64,000 bases of DNA from Polaromonas sp. (GCF_016185115.1 NZ_JACPOF010000024.1:104413-168412); one strand, 5' to 3'; numbered from the stretch's first letter, positions 1 through 8,815 are shown. The notes: generated by a model not told the origin, from the letters alone. Numbers and translations: made by a program.

Positions 1-1
1 T

Positions 2-655
2 GCCGAAGGCGGCCTGTACTACCAGGGCAACCGGGGTGCATGGACAGCAGATGTCAGTGCTTCCAGCCTGCAGCAAACCGTGCGTGTCGGTGCGCAGGGC
101 GGTCTCGCTGCCATTGACGGACAGTTTTTTGCATCACGCCGCGTGCAGGAGAGCTTTGCGCTCGTCGAGGTACCGGGTTATGCCGATGTCGGCGTGGGCT
201 TTCAGGGCCGCATTCTTGCGCGTACCAACAAGGACGGCAAGGCGCTGGTGCCGGGCATGCTGCCGTACCAGGAAAACAGCATCCGGCTGGACCCGAGCGA
301 GCTGCCCATCAGTGCCGAGCTGGACAGCATCGAGCAGGTGGTCGTGCCGGGCAACCGCACCGGCTTGATCGTCAGGTTCCCGGTCCGCAGCGGGCGCGGC
401 GCCCTCATCAAAATTGTGTTTGATGATGGCGAACCCGCACCGGCCGGGGCGGAGATCGAGCTGATAGGCGACAAGCAGGAGTTTTTTGTCGCACGCCGCG
501 GTGAGGCATTTATCACGGGAATGCAGGCTTCCAACCGCCTGCGCCTGAAATGGGAGGGTGCAAGCTGCACCTTTGCGGTTGACTTGCCAGCTGCAGTCAA
601 CCAAGATGACATTGCACGCGTGGGCCCCCTGAAATGTACTGGAGTGAAACGTTGA
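2..655 (+). CDS. Fimbrial outer-membrane usher protein, C-terminal part (partial)
   Basis: The reading frame is open from the first bases of the window and ends at a TGA at 653-655, so only about the last 217 residues are present and the 5' end lies outside. The segment reads as the end of a chaperone-usher pathway usher (FimD/PapC family): last barrel strands (VGAQGGLAAIDGQFFASRR, VPGYADVGVGFQGR), the LPYQENSIRLDPSELP stretch typical of ushers, then a small C-terminal beta domain with the VVPGNRTGLIVRFPV signature. Ushers form the outer-membrane pore through which subunits are secreted and assembled. The following spore coat U protein overlaps its stop codon, which fits an archaic (CsuE/SCPU-type) pilus operon. 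The ORF-track start at 80 is internal. Confidence 0.85.
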   Translation, partial: AEGGLYYQGNRGAWTADVSASSLQQTVRVGAQGGLAAIDGQFFASRRVQESFALVEVPGYADVGVGFQGRILARTNKDGKALVPGMLPYQENSIRLDPSELPISAELDSIEQVVVPGNRTGLIVRFPVRSGRGALIKIVFDDGEPAPAGAEIELIGDKQEFFVARRGEAFITGMQASNRLRLKWEGASCTFAVDLPAAVNQDDIARVGPLKCTGVKR

Positions 656-1539
656 AAACCCCCTTGTTGAAACTTCTGTCGATTGGCGTACTGGGCGCCG
701 GCGGCTCGGTCCACGCCGTGACCTGCAGCATCGCCGCCACCTCGGTGCCGCTGTCAACGCTCTACGCCTCGGGCACGGCGACATCGGTCACGGGCACCAT
801 CAGCGGCAGTTGCACCGCAGCCAATGCCACAGAAGCATCCACACGCCCGTATATCTATATAGGCGTCAACCAGGGGGAGCCGCCTGCGGGGCGATCCATG
901 ACGCGCCAGAACGGCACCGAGTTGCTCACCTACGAGATCTACCACCGCAACGCCACCAGCGGGCCGTGGACTGAAGCCACTGGAGTGAGCTCGACCTCCA
1001 GCACCAGCGGCGGCGTGTTCTACCGGATGACGAACACCACGGCCGCCCAAGCGTTTTCCTACCCCTACTACGTGCGCATTCCCACGCCGCAGGCGACAGC
1101 GCCGGCCGGCATTTATGACGACCTCGCACTCACCGCGACCATTCGCCTGAGCAACTCGGCAGGCCTTGCAACCGGCAGCGTGCTGGGGCTTGCCAGCTTC
1201 GGGGTGAGCGCCAGCATTCAGCACTCGTGCTACTTCAGCACCAGCCCCGCGCCGCTGATCCTGAACTACACATCCTTCAGCGCATCCCCGGCAACGGGCA
1301 GTGCGGGCTTTGCGCTCAGCTGCACCTACAACACGCCGTACACCCTGACAATCCCCACTGCCACCGGCACCCTGCTTGGCGTGAATTACTCCCTGACGTT
1401 GAGCGCGGCCTCAGGCACCGGCACCGCAGGCCCGCAAAACTTCACCGTCAACGGCACTGCCGCGGCCAACCAGGCCGGCACCTGCACCAGCGGCGCCTGC
1501 ACTGCCAGTCAGGGCCACACCATTACCGTCGGGTTCTAA
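652..1539 (+). CDS. Spore coat U (SCPU) domain pilus subunit
   Basis: Secreted protein of about 295 aa with two tandem SCPU-like beta domains. The first starts at VTCSIAATSVPLSTLY just after a signal peptide (LLKLLSIGVLGAGGSVHA); the second starts near IQHSCYFSTS and ends in the strand GHTITVGF. These are the usual subunits of archaic chaperone-usher pili. The track starts at ATG 634, but a GGAG Shine-Dalgarno at 641-644 stands 7 nt before TTG 652. That TTG overlaps the usher stop as TTGA, a coupled-translation arrangement, so I prefer TTG 652. It converges with the next gene and their stop codons overlap by a few bases. As the last gene of the operon it may be a tip or minor subunit (inference). 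Confidence 0.8.
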   Translation: MKTPLLKLLSIGVLGAGGSVHAVTCSIAATSVPLSTLYASGTATSVTGTISGSCTAANATEASTRPYIYIGVNQGEPPAGRSMTRQNGTELLTYEIYHRNATSGPWTEATGVSSTSSTSGGVFYRMTNTTAAQAFSYPYYVRIPTPQATAPAGIYDDLALTATIRLSNSAGLATGSVLGLASFGVSASIQHSCYFSTSPAPLILNYTSFSASPATGSAGFALSCTYNTPYTLTIPTATGTLLGVNYSLTLSAASGTGTAGPQNFTVNGTAAANQAGTCTSGACTASQGHTITVGF

Positions 1540-2873
1540 ACCCCCGACGGCTTGCCCAGCCAGCCCAGCAGGCGGGTCGTGACCTCGGGTTTTTTGAGCA
1601 GGTCCATGTGGTTGGTCGATGTGGCCACCCACTGGTTTTCAGGTTTGAAGCCGAGGGCGTGGTGGGTCTGGTCATGCTCACCCAGCGCACTGGCCAGGGG
1701 CACCAGGCCATCACCGAGCAACTGGTCCTGCAGGTCACCGACTTTGGCGGACGTGGTTGCAGCCACGGTGAAGCATTCAACACCCTCAGGCAAGGGCAAG
1801 GGCTCGCGCTGGTCGGGCGCCATCTTGAAGCGGTCGGCATCGGCCCAGTGGCTGCCTATGGCGTCGCCGTAACGCAGGTCGGTGATGCCGCTGCTGCGCA
1901 CCTGGCCAATTTTTGCAAAGGGTTTGGTGATGAAGTTGCTGCCCAGCAGCACGTCAACCCAGTTGCCCACCCGCTCGAGCGGCGCGCCGTGGTGCGGTGT
2001 GCCCATAAAGATGATGTTCTTCAGCTTGCTGCGCCACGCCATGCCACCCTGGTCTGCCTGGTGTTCCGCGTGATGGCAGGCACTGCGCGACACCAGCCCG
2101 CCCATGCTGTGGGTCAGCAGCGTGATCTCGTCCACCGGCTGCGGCCAGGCTTCAACAAGTTGTTCGAGCAGGCCAGCAAACTGTTTGCCGTTGCTTGATA
2201 CATGGCGGCCCGTGTTGTAGTGCAGGTAGACCGGCGTGTAGCCCAGCGCCTTTGCGAGTTCATCGCCGTGGTTGTAGCGGTGGGAAGCATCGCCAGACGT
2301 CCACTGCAAATCATTCATGCACAGGCCGTGCACCAGTACCAGGATTTTGCGGCCTGCATTGGGCAGTGCGAAGGTGATGCCGGCCCTGTCCAGCGCCAGG
2401 GTTTTGCCTTCATGCCGCAGGCTCATGGTGATGGCCAGCGGGTTGGCGGTTTCCAGCAGCTGGTCGCCCAGCACGCCGTTGATGGCAGACAGCATGGCCT
2501 CGCGCTGCGGTGAAGAGGCCTGCTCACCCACCAGCGGCTTCGCACCGGCCAGCAGCATGTCAGCTGCGCCGCCCGCCAGCCGCGTCATGGCCTTGACGCT
2601 GCCGTACACAAAACCGGTGATGCCCTGGGGCTTGACGCCGGTGGCGCCCGGCGTGCCGTCTACAAACCGCGAACCCAGCAGGCCGAAAGGCGCGGCGACA
2701 GATTTGTACACCCCCCCCTGCACCGCCTCGGCCACGCCAGTCACCCCCAGCACACCCTGGGTCGCCAGCTGCGCCAGCCCCTGGATGTCAGACACATGCA
2801 GCCAGGTCGGCAGGCGCTCGCGCAGGCTGGCGGGGATGTCAGGCGAACTTTTTGGGGGCTGGGATGGAGGCAT
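1536..2873 (-). CDS. Alpha/beta-hydrolase, triacylglycerol-lipase-like
   Basis: 445-aa protein without an evident signal peptide. The C-terminal two thirds form an alpha/beta-hydrolase: oxyanion-hole region VLVHGLCMNDLQW, nucleophile elbow THSMGGLVSR (Ser in G/T-H-S-M-G-G), then FMGTPHHGAPLER, typical of PGAP1-like and bacterial lipases, and a late STNHMDLLKKPEV segment supplying the catalytic His. The N-terminal 130 residues are alanine/glycine-rich and helical (QGVLGVTGVAEAVQGGVYKSVAAPFGLLG) and may be amphipathic. It probably hydrolyses a lipid or ester; the substrate is unknown. It stands alone, convergent with the pilus gene. A composite palindromic repeat lies upstream of its start. Confidence 0.75.
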   Translation of the reverse strand: MPPSQPPKSSPDIPASLRERLPTWLHVSDIQGLAQLATQGVLGVTGVAEAVQGGVYKSVAAPFGLLGSRFVDGTPGATGVKPQGITGFVYGSVKAMTRLAGGAADMLLAGAKPLVGEQASSPQREAMLSAINGVLGDQLLETANPLAITMSLRHEGKTLALDRAGITFALPNAGRKILVLVHGLCMNDLQWTSGDASHRYNHGDELAKALGYTPVYLHYNTGRHVSSNGKQFAGLLEQLVEAWPQPVDEITLLTHSMGGLVSRSACHHAEHQADQGGMAWRSKLKNIIFMGTPHHGAPLERVGNWVDVLLGSNFITKPFAKIGQVRSSGITDLRYGDAIGSHWADADRFKMAPDQREPLPLPEGVECFTVAATTSAKVGDLQDQLLGDGLVPLASALGEHDQTHHALGFKPENQWVATSTNHMDLLKKPEVTTRLLGWLGKPSGV

Positions 2874-2928
2874 CGCCGGATTGTGGCTGTTCAGGAGGCA
2901 GCTAACCAGAGGGTTGGCTGCGCCAGAC

Positions 2929-3123
2929 GCTATGATATTTGTAGCTGCTTACGTACGTATTTATTGGCTTGCAGCCGCATTTGGCACCTGAAAACGGCCT
3001 TTTTTGACTGTTTTTCAGGTTTTGGTAGCCGCAAAACAAGCCAAAACCACGAAAAGTTAACATGGAAGTTAACTTTTTATCAATTTTTAACGTACACATT
3101 AATTTTTTAATGTATACGTTAAA
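2929..3123. repeat. Composite intergenic repeat, copy A
   Basis: This 288-nt intergenic region holds no gene. It contains GCTAT-N7-GTAGC, then a TTACGTACGTATTTATTGG stretch, an AAACGGCCTTTTTTGAC stretch, and finally a long palindrome at 3086-3123 with 17-nt arms (TTTAACGTACACATTAA against TTAATGTATACGTTAAA, one mismatch) around a 4-nt T loop. The same ordered parts recur at 24363-24538 and, inverted, at 47887-48053. The palindrome is the part closest to the 3' end of the neighbouring serine hydrolase gene (stop at 3162), so it may serve as a terminator or mRNA 3' stabiliser. Confidence 0.75.
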
Positions 3124-3161
3124 TTACTCATCCCTGACAGCCTTACGAAGGCATCGCCAGG

Positions 3162-4385
3162 TCAGCGGCACATCTGCATCACTTCGCCCGGCTGGGCCAG
3201 GGCGTCGGCGCCCGGTGCCGGGGGCGTGGCCGGCACTGGCAACGCAGACCCGGGGTTGAGCAGGTTGTGGATACGTATGGCCAGCGCAAAACGCGGGTAG
3301 ACAGAATCGCCCGCGCCGTTCGAGCCGTTGGCCAGCAGCACCACGTCATCGCCACTGCCGAAGTGGGTGTTCACCGCGGCGAAATTCACGGTTTGGCCTG
3401 CTGCGCCGTAGCTGCCGGGCCCGCCCAGGTACGCCACGCCCATGCCGGCCGGTGCGGGCTTGCCATCGGCCTGCATGGCGGGCTTCTGGAGCAAGGCCAC
3501 GGTTTGTGCCGGCAGCAGCTTGCCGCCGTAGAGCGCGCCGTTCCAGCGCACCTGGTCAGACGCGGTGGACACCACACCGCCAGCGGCATCGAAGCCGGCA
3601 TTGAGGTCCGGGCACAGGCGCCAGTTGTCTGTAGTTTTGACGCGGTAGTGGCCGGCTGCGGCGCCGGGCACTTCACGACTGCCGGGAAGTGTGGAACTGG
3701 CCATGCCGGCAGGTTTGAAGACCATCTCCTGCAACACGGTCTCCAGTGGCTGGCCTGTCACGCGCTCGGCCACCATGCCCAGCAGGGTGTAGCCGGCGTT
3801 GGAATAGTCGTACACCGCACCGGGCTGCGCGAACAGGCCGCGCGCATTGAGCCGCTTGATAAAGTCGGCGCGCGGGGGCGGCGGGTTCACCAGTGACTGC
3901 AACACCGTACCGAAAAGATCAGAGTCCTCGGCGTTGGCACCGGGGATGCCGCCCACGTTCTGCATCACCTGCATCAGTGTGGGCGAAGGTTGCAGCTTCA
4001 CCTCGGGCAGCCAGCGCGAGATCGGGTCCTGCAGCGAGAGTTTTTTCTGCTCGCTCAGCGCCAGCAGCGTCGCCACAGTCAGCTGCTTGGTGACGGAGCC
4101 GATGCGAACCGGCGTAGCGGGCGTCATGGGCGCGCCAGTGCGCACATTGGCCGCGCCATAACCGCGCTCGTATTGCACCTCACCGCCCCGGCCCACGGCG
4201 AGTTGCAGGCCCGGCAGCACAGCGGGCACGTACTCGGCCACCATGGCGTCGATCTGCGCCTTCTGGGCGTCGGTCAGCGGCGCGGCGCTCACCTGGAAAG
4301 CCGCAGCGAACAGGCCGAGCAGGGGCACGCAGGCCAGGCGGAAATGACGGGAGTGGCGGGAGGGGCGGGTAGAGGCGGACTTCAT
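3162..4385 (-). CDS. Serine hydrolase, class C beta-lactamase/penicillin-binding family
   Basis: 407 aa with a signal peptide (basic N-terminus, then ACVPLLGLFAAAFQVSAA), so periplasmic or secreted. The beta-lactamase-related fold shows the catalytic S-x-x-K as SVTK at residues 97-100 and the second motif Y-x-N as YSN at 194-196. A late HFGSGDD may act as the K/H-x-G triad. The usual LLxHTSGIP stretch is altered to VMQNVGGIPG. Members include D-alanyl-D-alanine carboxypeptidases, esterases and AmpC-like enzymes, and the sequence does not decide between them. The final QMCR places a Cys near the C-terminus. A small lipoprotein gene lies 73 nt upstream on the same strand and may be co-transcribed. 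Confidence 0.8.
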   Translation of the reverse strand: MKSASTRPSRHSRHFRLACVPLLGLFAAAFQVSAAPLTDAQKAQIDAMVAEYVPAVLPGLQLAVGRGGEVQYERGYGAANVRTGAPMTPATPVRIGSVTKQLTVATLLALSEQKKLSLQDPISRWLPEVKLQPSPTLMQVMQNVGGIPGANAEDSDLFGTVLQSLVNPPPPRADFIKRLNARGLFAQPGAVYDYSNAGYTLLGMVAERVTGQPLETVLQEMVFKPAGMASSTLPGSREVPGAAAGHYRVKTTDNWRLCPDLNAGFDAAGGVVSTASDQVRWNGALYGGKLLPAQTVALLQKPAMQADGKPAPAGMGVAYLGGPGSYGAAGQTVNFAAVNTHFGSGDDVVLLANGSNGAGDSVYPRFALAIRIHNLLNPGSALPVPATPPAPGADALAQPGEVMQMCR

Positions 4386-4458
4386 TGTTTTATCGCTCCG
4401 GAGTAGGTGGGTTGAAAGACTGCCCTGGACACAGGCCTGAAAAAATACCTGAACGCCA

Positions 4459-4782
4459 TCACTTGAAGCTGGCTCTGGTTTGCAGCAGGTTGAGGAAATG
4501 GTATGTCAACTGGCGGTTTTTTTCCTGCTGCGCGGCCTCCTGCTTGATGGCGACGAGCTTGAGCTTCTGCTCGGGCGTCAGGCTGTTGTAGCAGGTCGAG
4601 CCGGGGTTGCAATCACGCTCGTTCTGGGCGATCTGCTGCTGGCGTGCCTGCTCGGCCATGCCGGCACAACCTGACAGTGAAGCCAGCGCCGCTACCGCCA
4701 GCGCGGCAACAAGGGCGAAGCGGGCCAGGTGCGGGAAACGGGTGGCGTGGACGGTCACTGGGCGGGCGGTGATGTTGGTCAT
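4459..4782 (-). CDS. Small predicted lipoprotein
   Basis: 107-aa protein. A hydrophobic segment FALVAALAVAALA leads into the lipobox LSGC at about residues 36-39, predicting lipid attachment at that Cys. The mature part is short, Gln-rich and probably helical (MAEQARQQQIAQNERDCNPGSTCYNSLTPEQKLKLVAIKQEAAQQEKNRQ) with two further cysteines that could form a disulfide. I recognise no domain. It precedes the class C-type serine hydrolase on the same strand and is divergent from a second member of that family, so a cell-envelope role is plausible but unproven. Confidence 0.65.
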   Translation of the reverse strand: MTNITARPVTVHATRFPHLARFALVAALAVAALASLSGCAGMAEQARQQQIAQNERDCNPGSTCYNSLTPEQKLKLVAIKQEAAQQEKNRQLTYHFLNLLQTRASFK

Positions 4783-5010
4783 GTCGCAGTCTCCTGATGA
4801 GTTGGCGGATTAATGGGTGGGCAGGGAATTCGTCTGCCCTGACTGCATTGTTGAAAAGCCCGGTTGCACCATCGTTTCAGCCAGGCGCCGGGCATATTTC
4901 AAATGCAATACAGAACGACTGCTCAAGCCTTGTCCAAACAGCTGCACCTGGTTTCAAATACGCGTGCCTCACGGCTCAAACCCGTACCCCCTTTGTTTTA
5001 CCGCTCACCC

Positions 5011-6609
5011 ATGCCACATTCACCCGCTCTCCGGCACCCCCTGAAGTCCCTGCGAAGGGCCACAGCAGTCCTTGCACTGTTCGCCACCGTGACGACAGCA
5101 GCTCAAAGCGCCACACCGCTGGTGCTGCCCGGCTCCCCTGCTGCGCAGGCAGCGCCCGGGCCCACTGAAAAATCAGGCACCGCACGGACTGTCGCGCGCC
5201 TCGTCCCGGCGATGGAGCGCTATGTGGCAAACCTCATGCGCCGCGAGGAAATCCCCGGTATGGCGGTGGTCATCGCAGACCGGGACCGGGTGCTCTACGC
5301 CAGGGGCTTCGGGGTGCGCGAAGCCGGCAAGAGTGACCCGGTCACCGCGCGCACGGTGTTCCAGATCGGCTCGGTCACCAAAGGCTTTCTGGCTACCACC
5401 GCCGCCATTGCGGTAGACAGCGGCAAGCTCGCCTGGGACACCCCGCTGGTGCAGCGCTACCCCGGTTTTGCGCTGAAAGACCCGTGGCTGACGCAGCAGG
5501 TTTCGGCGGCCGACGTGCTGTCACATTCGGTGGGTTTGCAAAGCTATGTCCATGACGACATGATCTTCCTGGGCTATCCGCTCGCAGACCGCCTGCGGGC
5601 TGCTGCCCAGGCCCCGCTGACCGCGCCATTCCGGCAGCGCCCGCAGTATGTGAACCTGCTGCACCCCGTGGTGGGCGCCGTGGCCGCACAGGCAATAGGC
5701 GAGGCGGACTGGGATGCGCTGGTGGCCAGGCGCATCTTCGGCCCGCTGAACATGTCGGACAGTTCGACCACGCGCGAGGCCCTGCTGGCTGCGGCCAACC
5801 ACGCCAGCCCGCACCAGCACCTGGACGGCAAGCTGCAGGTGGTGGCGTCGGTAGGCAGTTACTGGTCCAGCCTGGGTGTGGGGCCGGCAGGGTCGATCAA
5901 CTCCAGCGCACGCGACATGGGCCAGTGGCTTCGCCTGCAGCTGGGCCGCGGCGCCATTGACGGACAGCGCATCGTCTCGCAGGCCAACATGGACGAAACC
6001 TGGCGTCCGCGCACCATGGTCAGCCCCACCGCAGGTGGCGCGCTGGGCTGGGGCGTGATGTTCGCGCCGCAGGGCCGGCGTATCACCCACGAAGGCGGCA
6101 CGGCCTCTTATGGCGCCAACGCCATGATCCTTCCCGAGGCGGGCATAGGAATTGCCGTGCTGTCCAATCATCAACAGGAAGGCCTGCCCTTCGCGCTTTC
6201 GCAATGGGTCGCCGACCGCATCGCGGGCCTGCCGGCAAAGGACTACCGGGCCGGCTTCAGGCGCAGTGACACTGCGGCAGCGCCGGCGGCCGCCGAGGCA
6301 GTAAATTCCGCGCCACTGGAAGGTCGCTACCTGTCCGGCACGCTGGGGCCCATCACCATCACGCGGCAGCAGGGGCAACTGGTGATGCGACTGGAGATAC
6401 CCGGCGCGCGCCTGCGCCTGGTGCCCACAGGCGCCCTGGGGTTTTCAGCCGAGGTGATGGCGGAGGGACGTTTCAGGGAATTGGTGGACGAAGGCTTCTC
6501 GCCGATTTACCAGTTGCAGTTTGAGCCCGGCCCCGAAGGGGGAGGCTACCGCGCCACTGCGGTGAACCCGCAGGGCATACAGCACACGTTCGTCAAAGCC
6601 CCGGGTTGA
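5011..6609 (+). CDS. Serine hydrolase, class C beta-lactamase family (second copy)
   Basis: The track ORF starts at 4864, but the ATG at 5011 gives a normal signal peptide (LKSLRRATAVLALFATVTTAAQSA) and a 532-aa exported protein, so I start there; neither candidate has a good Shine-Dalgarno. Catalytic motifs: SVTK at residues 121-124, LSHSVGL before the second motif, YVN at 213-215, and the third triad as HEGG in THEGGTASYGANAM. A C-terminal beta-rich domain (LEGRYLSGTLGPITITRQQGQLVMRL) resembles the DUF3471-type lipocalin-like tail of many esterase/peptidase members. It is probably a periplasmic peptidase or esterase; substrate unknown. It is clearly different from its neighbour, so this is not a recent duplication. 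Confidence 0.8.
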   Translation: MPHSPALRHPLKSLRRATAVLALFATVTTAAQSATPLVLPGSPAAQAAPGPTEKSGTARTVARLVPAMERYVANLMRREEIPGMAVVIADRDRVLYARGFGVREAGKSDPVTARTVFQIGSVTKGFLATTAAIAVDSGKLAWDTPLVQRYPGFALKDPWLTQQVSAADVLSHSVGLQSYVHDDMIFLGYPLADRLRAAAQAPLTAPFRQRPQYVNLLHPVVGAVAAQAIGEADWDALVARRIFGPLNMSDSSTTREALLAAANHASPHQHLDGKLQVVASVGSYWSSLGVGPAGSINSSARDMGQWLRLQLGRGAIDGQRIVSQANMDETWRPRTMVSPTAGGALGWGVMFAPQGRRITHEGGTASYGANAMILPEAGIGIAVLSNHQQEGLPFALSQWVADRIAGLPAKDYRAGFRRSDTAAAPAAAEAVNSAPLEGRYLSGTLGPITITRQQGQLVMRLEIPGARLRLVPTGALGFSAEVMAEGRFRELVDEGFSPIYQLQFEPGPEGGGYRATAVNPQGIQHTFVKAPG

Positions 6610-6632
6610 TTGAGCAGGGGGCCGGCAAGCCC

Positions 6633-7496
6633 TCAAAAACTCTCGTGCGGCATCAGGTAACGCCACTGGCCCACGGGAAGATGCCCGAGGTTGACCCGGC
6701 CTATGCGCACACGCTTGAGCCCTGTCACAAACAGGCCAACCTGCTCGCACATGCGGCGGATCTGCCGCTTTTTGCCTTCTGTCAGTACAAAACGCAGTTG
6801 TTCCGGGTTTTGCCAGCTGACCTTTGCGGGCCGCAGTGCCTGGCCATCCAGACTGAGGCCATGGTTGAGAAGCGCCAGCTTTTCGGGCGGAAACACCGCC
6901 TGCACATTGCTGCTTTCACCGCCCACGCCAAGACTCACCCGCACCAGGTATTCCTTTTCCATCAGTGAATCCTCGCCAATCAGCTGGCGCGCCACGCGGC
7001 CGTCCTGCGTCAGCACCAGCAGGCCGATGGAGTCAATATCAAGCCGCCCTGCGGGCGCCAGGCCTCGCAACTGCTCATGGCCCCAGCGCATGCGGCTGTT
7101 GCATTCACGCCAGCGGTTTTGCGGCTGCACCAGCACCACGGCCGGCTCATGGCCGTCTTCAGCCTGGCCGCTGACATAACCCACGGGTTTATTGATGAGT
7201 ATGGTGACCTGCTGGCGCTGCTGCTGCTCGGCCTGGCGGTCAACCTCGATGCGGGCATCGAGTGCGACCGGCTGGCCCATGACGGCAGGTGCACCATTGA
7301 CACGAACCCAGCCCTTGATGATCCAGTCGTCAGCCTCGCGCCGCGAACACAGGCCGAGCTCGGCCATGCGTTTGTTCAGGCGAACAGTGGTGCCTGTCGA
7401 TGCGCCGAGCGTACCTGCAGGCGCTGCAGCGGCTGCACGAATGCGGACGGCCGGGGGTTTTGGGGCGGGCGGTTTGGGGGGAGAGGAATCAGCCAT
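6633..7496 (-). CDS. RsuA/RluF-family rRNA pseudouridine synthase
   Basis: 287 aa. An Ala/Pro-rich leader of about 35 residues is followed by an S4 RNA-binding domain (VRLNKRMAELGLCSRREADDWIIKGWVRVNG) and the pseudouridine synthase domain. The latter has the catalytic Asp153 in GRLDIDSIGLL, the EKEYLVRV strand and the C-terminal GKKRQIRRMCE motif. This order and the linker match RluF (23S rRNA U2604) better than RsuA, but the modified position cannot be read from sequence alone. It acts on ribosomal RNA in the cytoplasm. The gene is monocistronic and converges with the serine hydrolase to its left. Confidence 0.85.
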   Translation of the reverse strand: MADSSPPKPPAPKPPAVRIRAAAAAPAGTLGASTGTTVRLNKRMAELGLCSRREADDWIIKGWVRVNGAPAVMGQPVALDARIEVDRQAEQQQRQQVTILINKPVGYVSGQAEDGHEPAVVLVQPQNRWRECNSRMRWGHEQLRGLAPAGRLDIDSIGLLVLTQDGRVARQLIGEDSLMEKEYLVRVSLGVGGESSNVQAVFPPEKLALLNHGLSLDGQALRPAKVSWQNPEQLRFVLTEGKKRQIRRMCEQVGLFVTGLKRVRIGRVNLGHLPVGQWRYLMPHESF

Positions 7497-7544
7497 GAGC
7501 GGCTGATTTTAAGTCGCCGCCCTTTCCAGCGCCTTGACTGTCAA

Positions 7545-8366
7545 TCAGGCAGGAACAGCCGCCGCCTGCCGGCTCGCGCCGATATGGCCGCGCAGGTCAT
7601 GCACGATGTCGCTGAATTCTTTTGTGTAGGTGATCTCAAGGTCACGCGGGCGAGGCAGGTCTATCTCGCGTTTGGCGACAAACCGGCCCGGGCTTTTGCT
7701 CATGACATAAACCGTGTCGGCCAGAAACACCGACTCGCGCAAATCGTGCGTCACCAGGATGACGTTGAAGCGCTGCTCGGTCCAGAGGTCACGCAATATG
7801 CACCAGAGCTCCTCACGCGTAAAGGCATCGAGCGCGCCGAAAGGCTCATCAAGCAACAGGAGCTTGGGCTCGTGAATCAGTGCGCGGCAGATGCTGGCGC
7901 GCTGCTGCATGCCGCCCGACAGCTGCCAGGGGAATTTGTCTTCATAACCACCCAGCCCCACTTTTTGCAGCAGCTTGCGCGCGCGTTCTTCGTATTCAGG
8001 CCGCTTGTCACGAAAGCTGCTGCGGAATGGCTCGACGATCTCAAGCGGCAGCAGAACGTTTTCCATCGTCGTGCGCCAGGGCAGCAATGACGGCGCCTGG
8101 AAGGCCATGCCCGACACCTTGAGCGGGCCGGTCACATGTTTGCCGTCAATGATGATGTTGCCTTTGGAGGGCATGCGCAGGCCGGTAGCCAGCTTCATGA
8201 AGGTGGATTTGCCGCAGCCCGATGGCCCGACGATGGCGATGAATTCGCCCTGCCGCACCTTGAGGTCAATCGCCTCGACGGCAAACTTCTGCTGCGCCAG
8301 CAACTCTTCGTTGTAGGCCAGCCAGACATCACGAAAGTCAATGAATGAGTCGGTGTTTGTGTTCAT
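7545..8366 (-). CDS. ABC transporter ATP-binding protein (SsuB/TauB/NrtD family)
   Basis: 273-aa ATPase with Walker A GPSGCGKST at residues 47-55, ABC signature LSGGMQQRASICRAL, Walker B LLLLDEPFGALD and the H-loop LVTHDLRESVFLAD. The FMKLATGL and TREELW elements are typical of the nitrate/sulfonate/taurine importer ATPases. It is the last gene of the seven-gene minus-strand operon that begins with the binding protein at 13718, and it pairs with the permease at 11827-12603. That the ATPase is separated from its permease by four enzyme genes indicates one transcription unit serving uptake and breakdown of one compound (inference). Confidence 0.88.
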   Translation of the reverse strand: MNTNTDSFIDFRDVWLAYNEELLAQQKFAVEAIDLKVRQGEFIAIVGPSGCGKSTFMKLATGLRMPSKGNIIIDGKHVTGPLKVSGMAFQAPSLLPWRTTMENVLLPLEIVEPFRSSFRDKRPEYEERARKLLQKVGLGGYEDKFPWQLSGGMQQRASICRALIHEPKLLLLDEPFGALDAFTREELWCILRDLWTEQRFNVILVTHDLRESVFLADTVYVMSKSPGRFVAKREIDLPRPRDLEITYTKEFSDIVHDLRGHIGASRQAAAVPA

Positions 8367-8383
8367 GATGCATCGAACCTGAT

Positions 8384-8815
8384 TCAGTCGAATTTGAAAG
8401 TCTGCGCACCAGCAAAAGCTGCCAGCGCATGGTTGCCGACCTCGCGGTCCTGGTCGCCAGTGCCCGAGCCGACGCCAATGCCGCCAATCACCTGGCCCTC
8501 CACGATGATGGGCAGGCCGCCCTTGAGGTTGGTGCTGAGTCCGCCGGTGGCGGCAGCGAGTTTGGCAGCCAGTCCTTCTTCGGTGTTGCCGGTCGGGACA
8601 CGGCTCGATGCAGCCGTCATGGCCTTGTGGATCGCCGATTTTTCAGACAGCACCCTGGCGCCATCCATGCGCACAAAGGCGAGCAGGTTGCAGCCCTCAT
8701 CAACGATCGCGATGCACTGCGGCTGCTTCATGGCCACGGCCTTTTCAATCGCGGCATTGAGCAGTTGCAGCGCGCCGGCGTGCGAGAGTCTGAGCTGGCT
8801 GAAAGTGGGGTTCAT
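8384..8815 (-). CDS. HbpS/GlcG-family heme-binding-like protein (DUF336)
   Basis: 143 aa, matching the compact DUF336 fold: central MKQPQCIAIVDEGCNLLAFVRMDGARVLSEKSAIHKAMTAAS and the glycine-rich GGLPIIVEGQVIGGIGVGSGTGDQDREVGNHAL signature. Family members include the heme-binding HbpS and GlcG of glycolate loci; many occur as accessory proteins in catabolic operons with undefined roles. Its start overlaps the stop of the DUF1445 gene by 4 nt (ATGA), so translation is probably coupled. It lies between the DUF1445 protein and the transporter ATPase. Confidence 0.82.
   Translation of the reverse strand: MNPTFSQLRLSHAGALQLLNAAIEKAVAMKQPQCIAIVDEGCNLLAFVRMDGARVLSEKSAIHKAMTAASSRVPTGNTEEGLAAKLAAATGGLSTNLKGGLPIIVEGQVIGGIGVGSGTGDQDREVGNHALAAFAGAQTFKFD

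Noticed and set aside
1227-2198. 323-aa plus-strand ORF across the pilus and lipase genes
   Set aside because: Runs through two genes in different frames and is rich in His/Gln as expected for a shadow frame.
5521-6378. 285-aa antisense ORF inside the second serine hydrolase gene
   Set aside because: GC-rich shadow frame; His/Arg/Ala-rich, no recognisable domain, opposite a well-supported gene.
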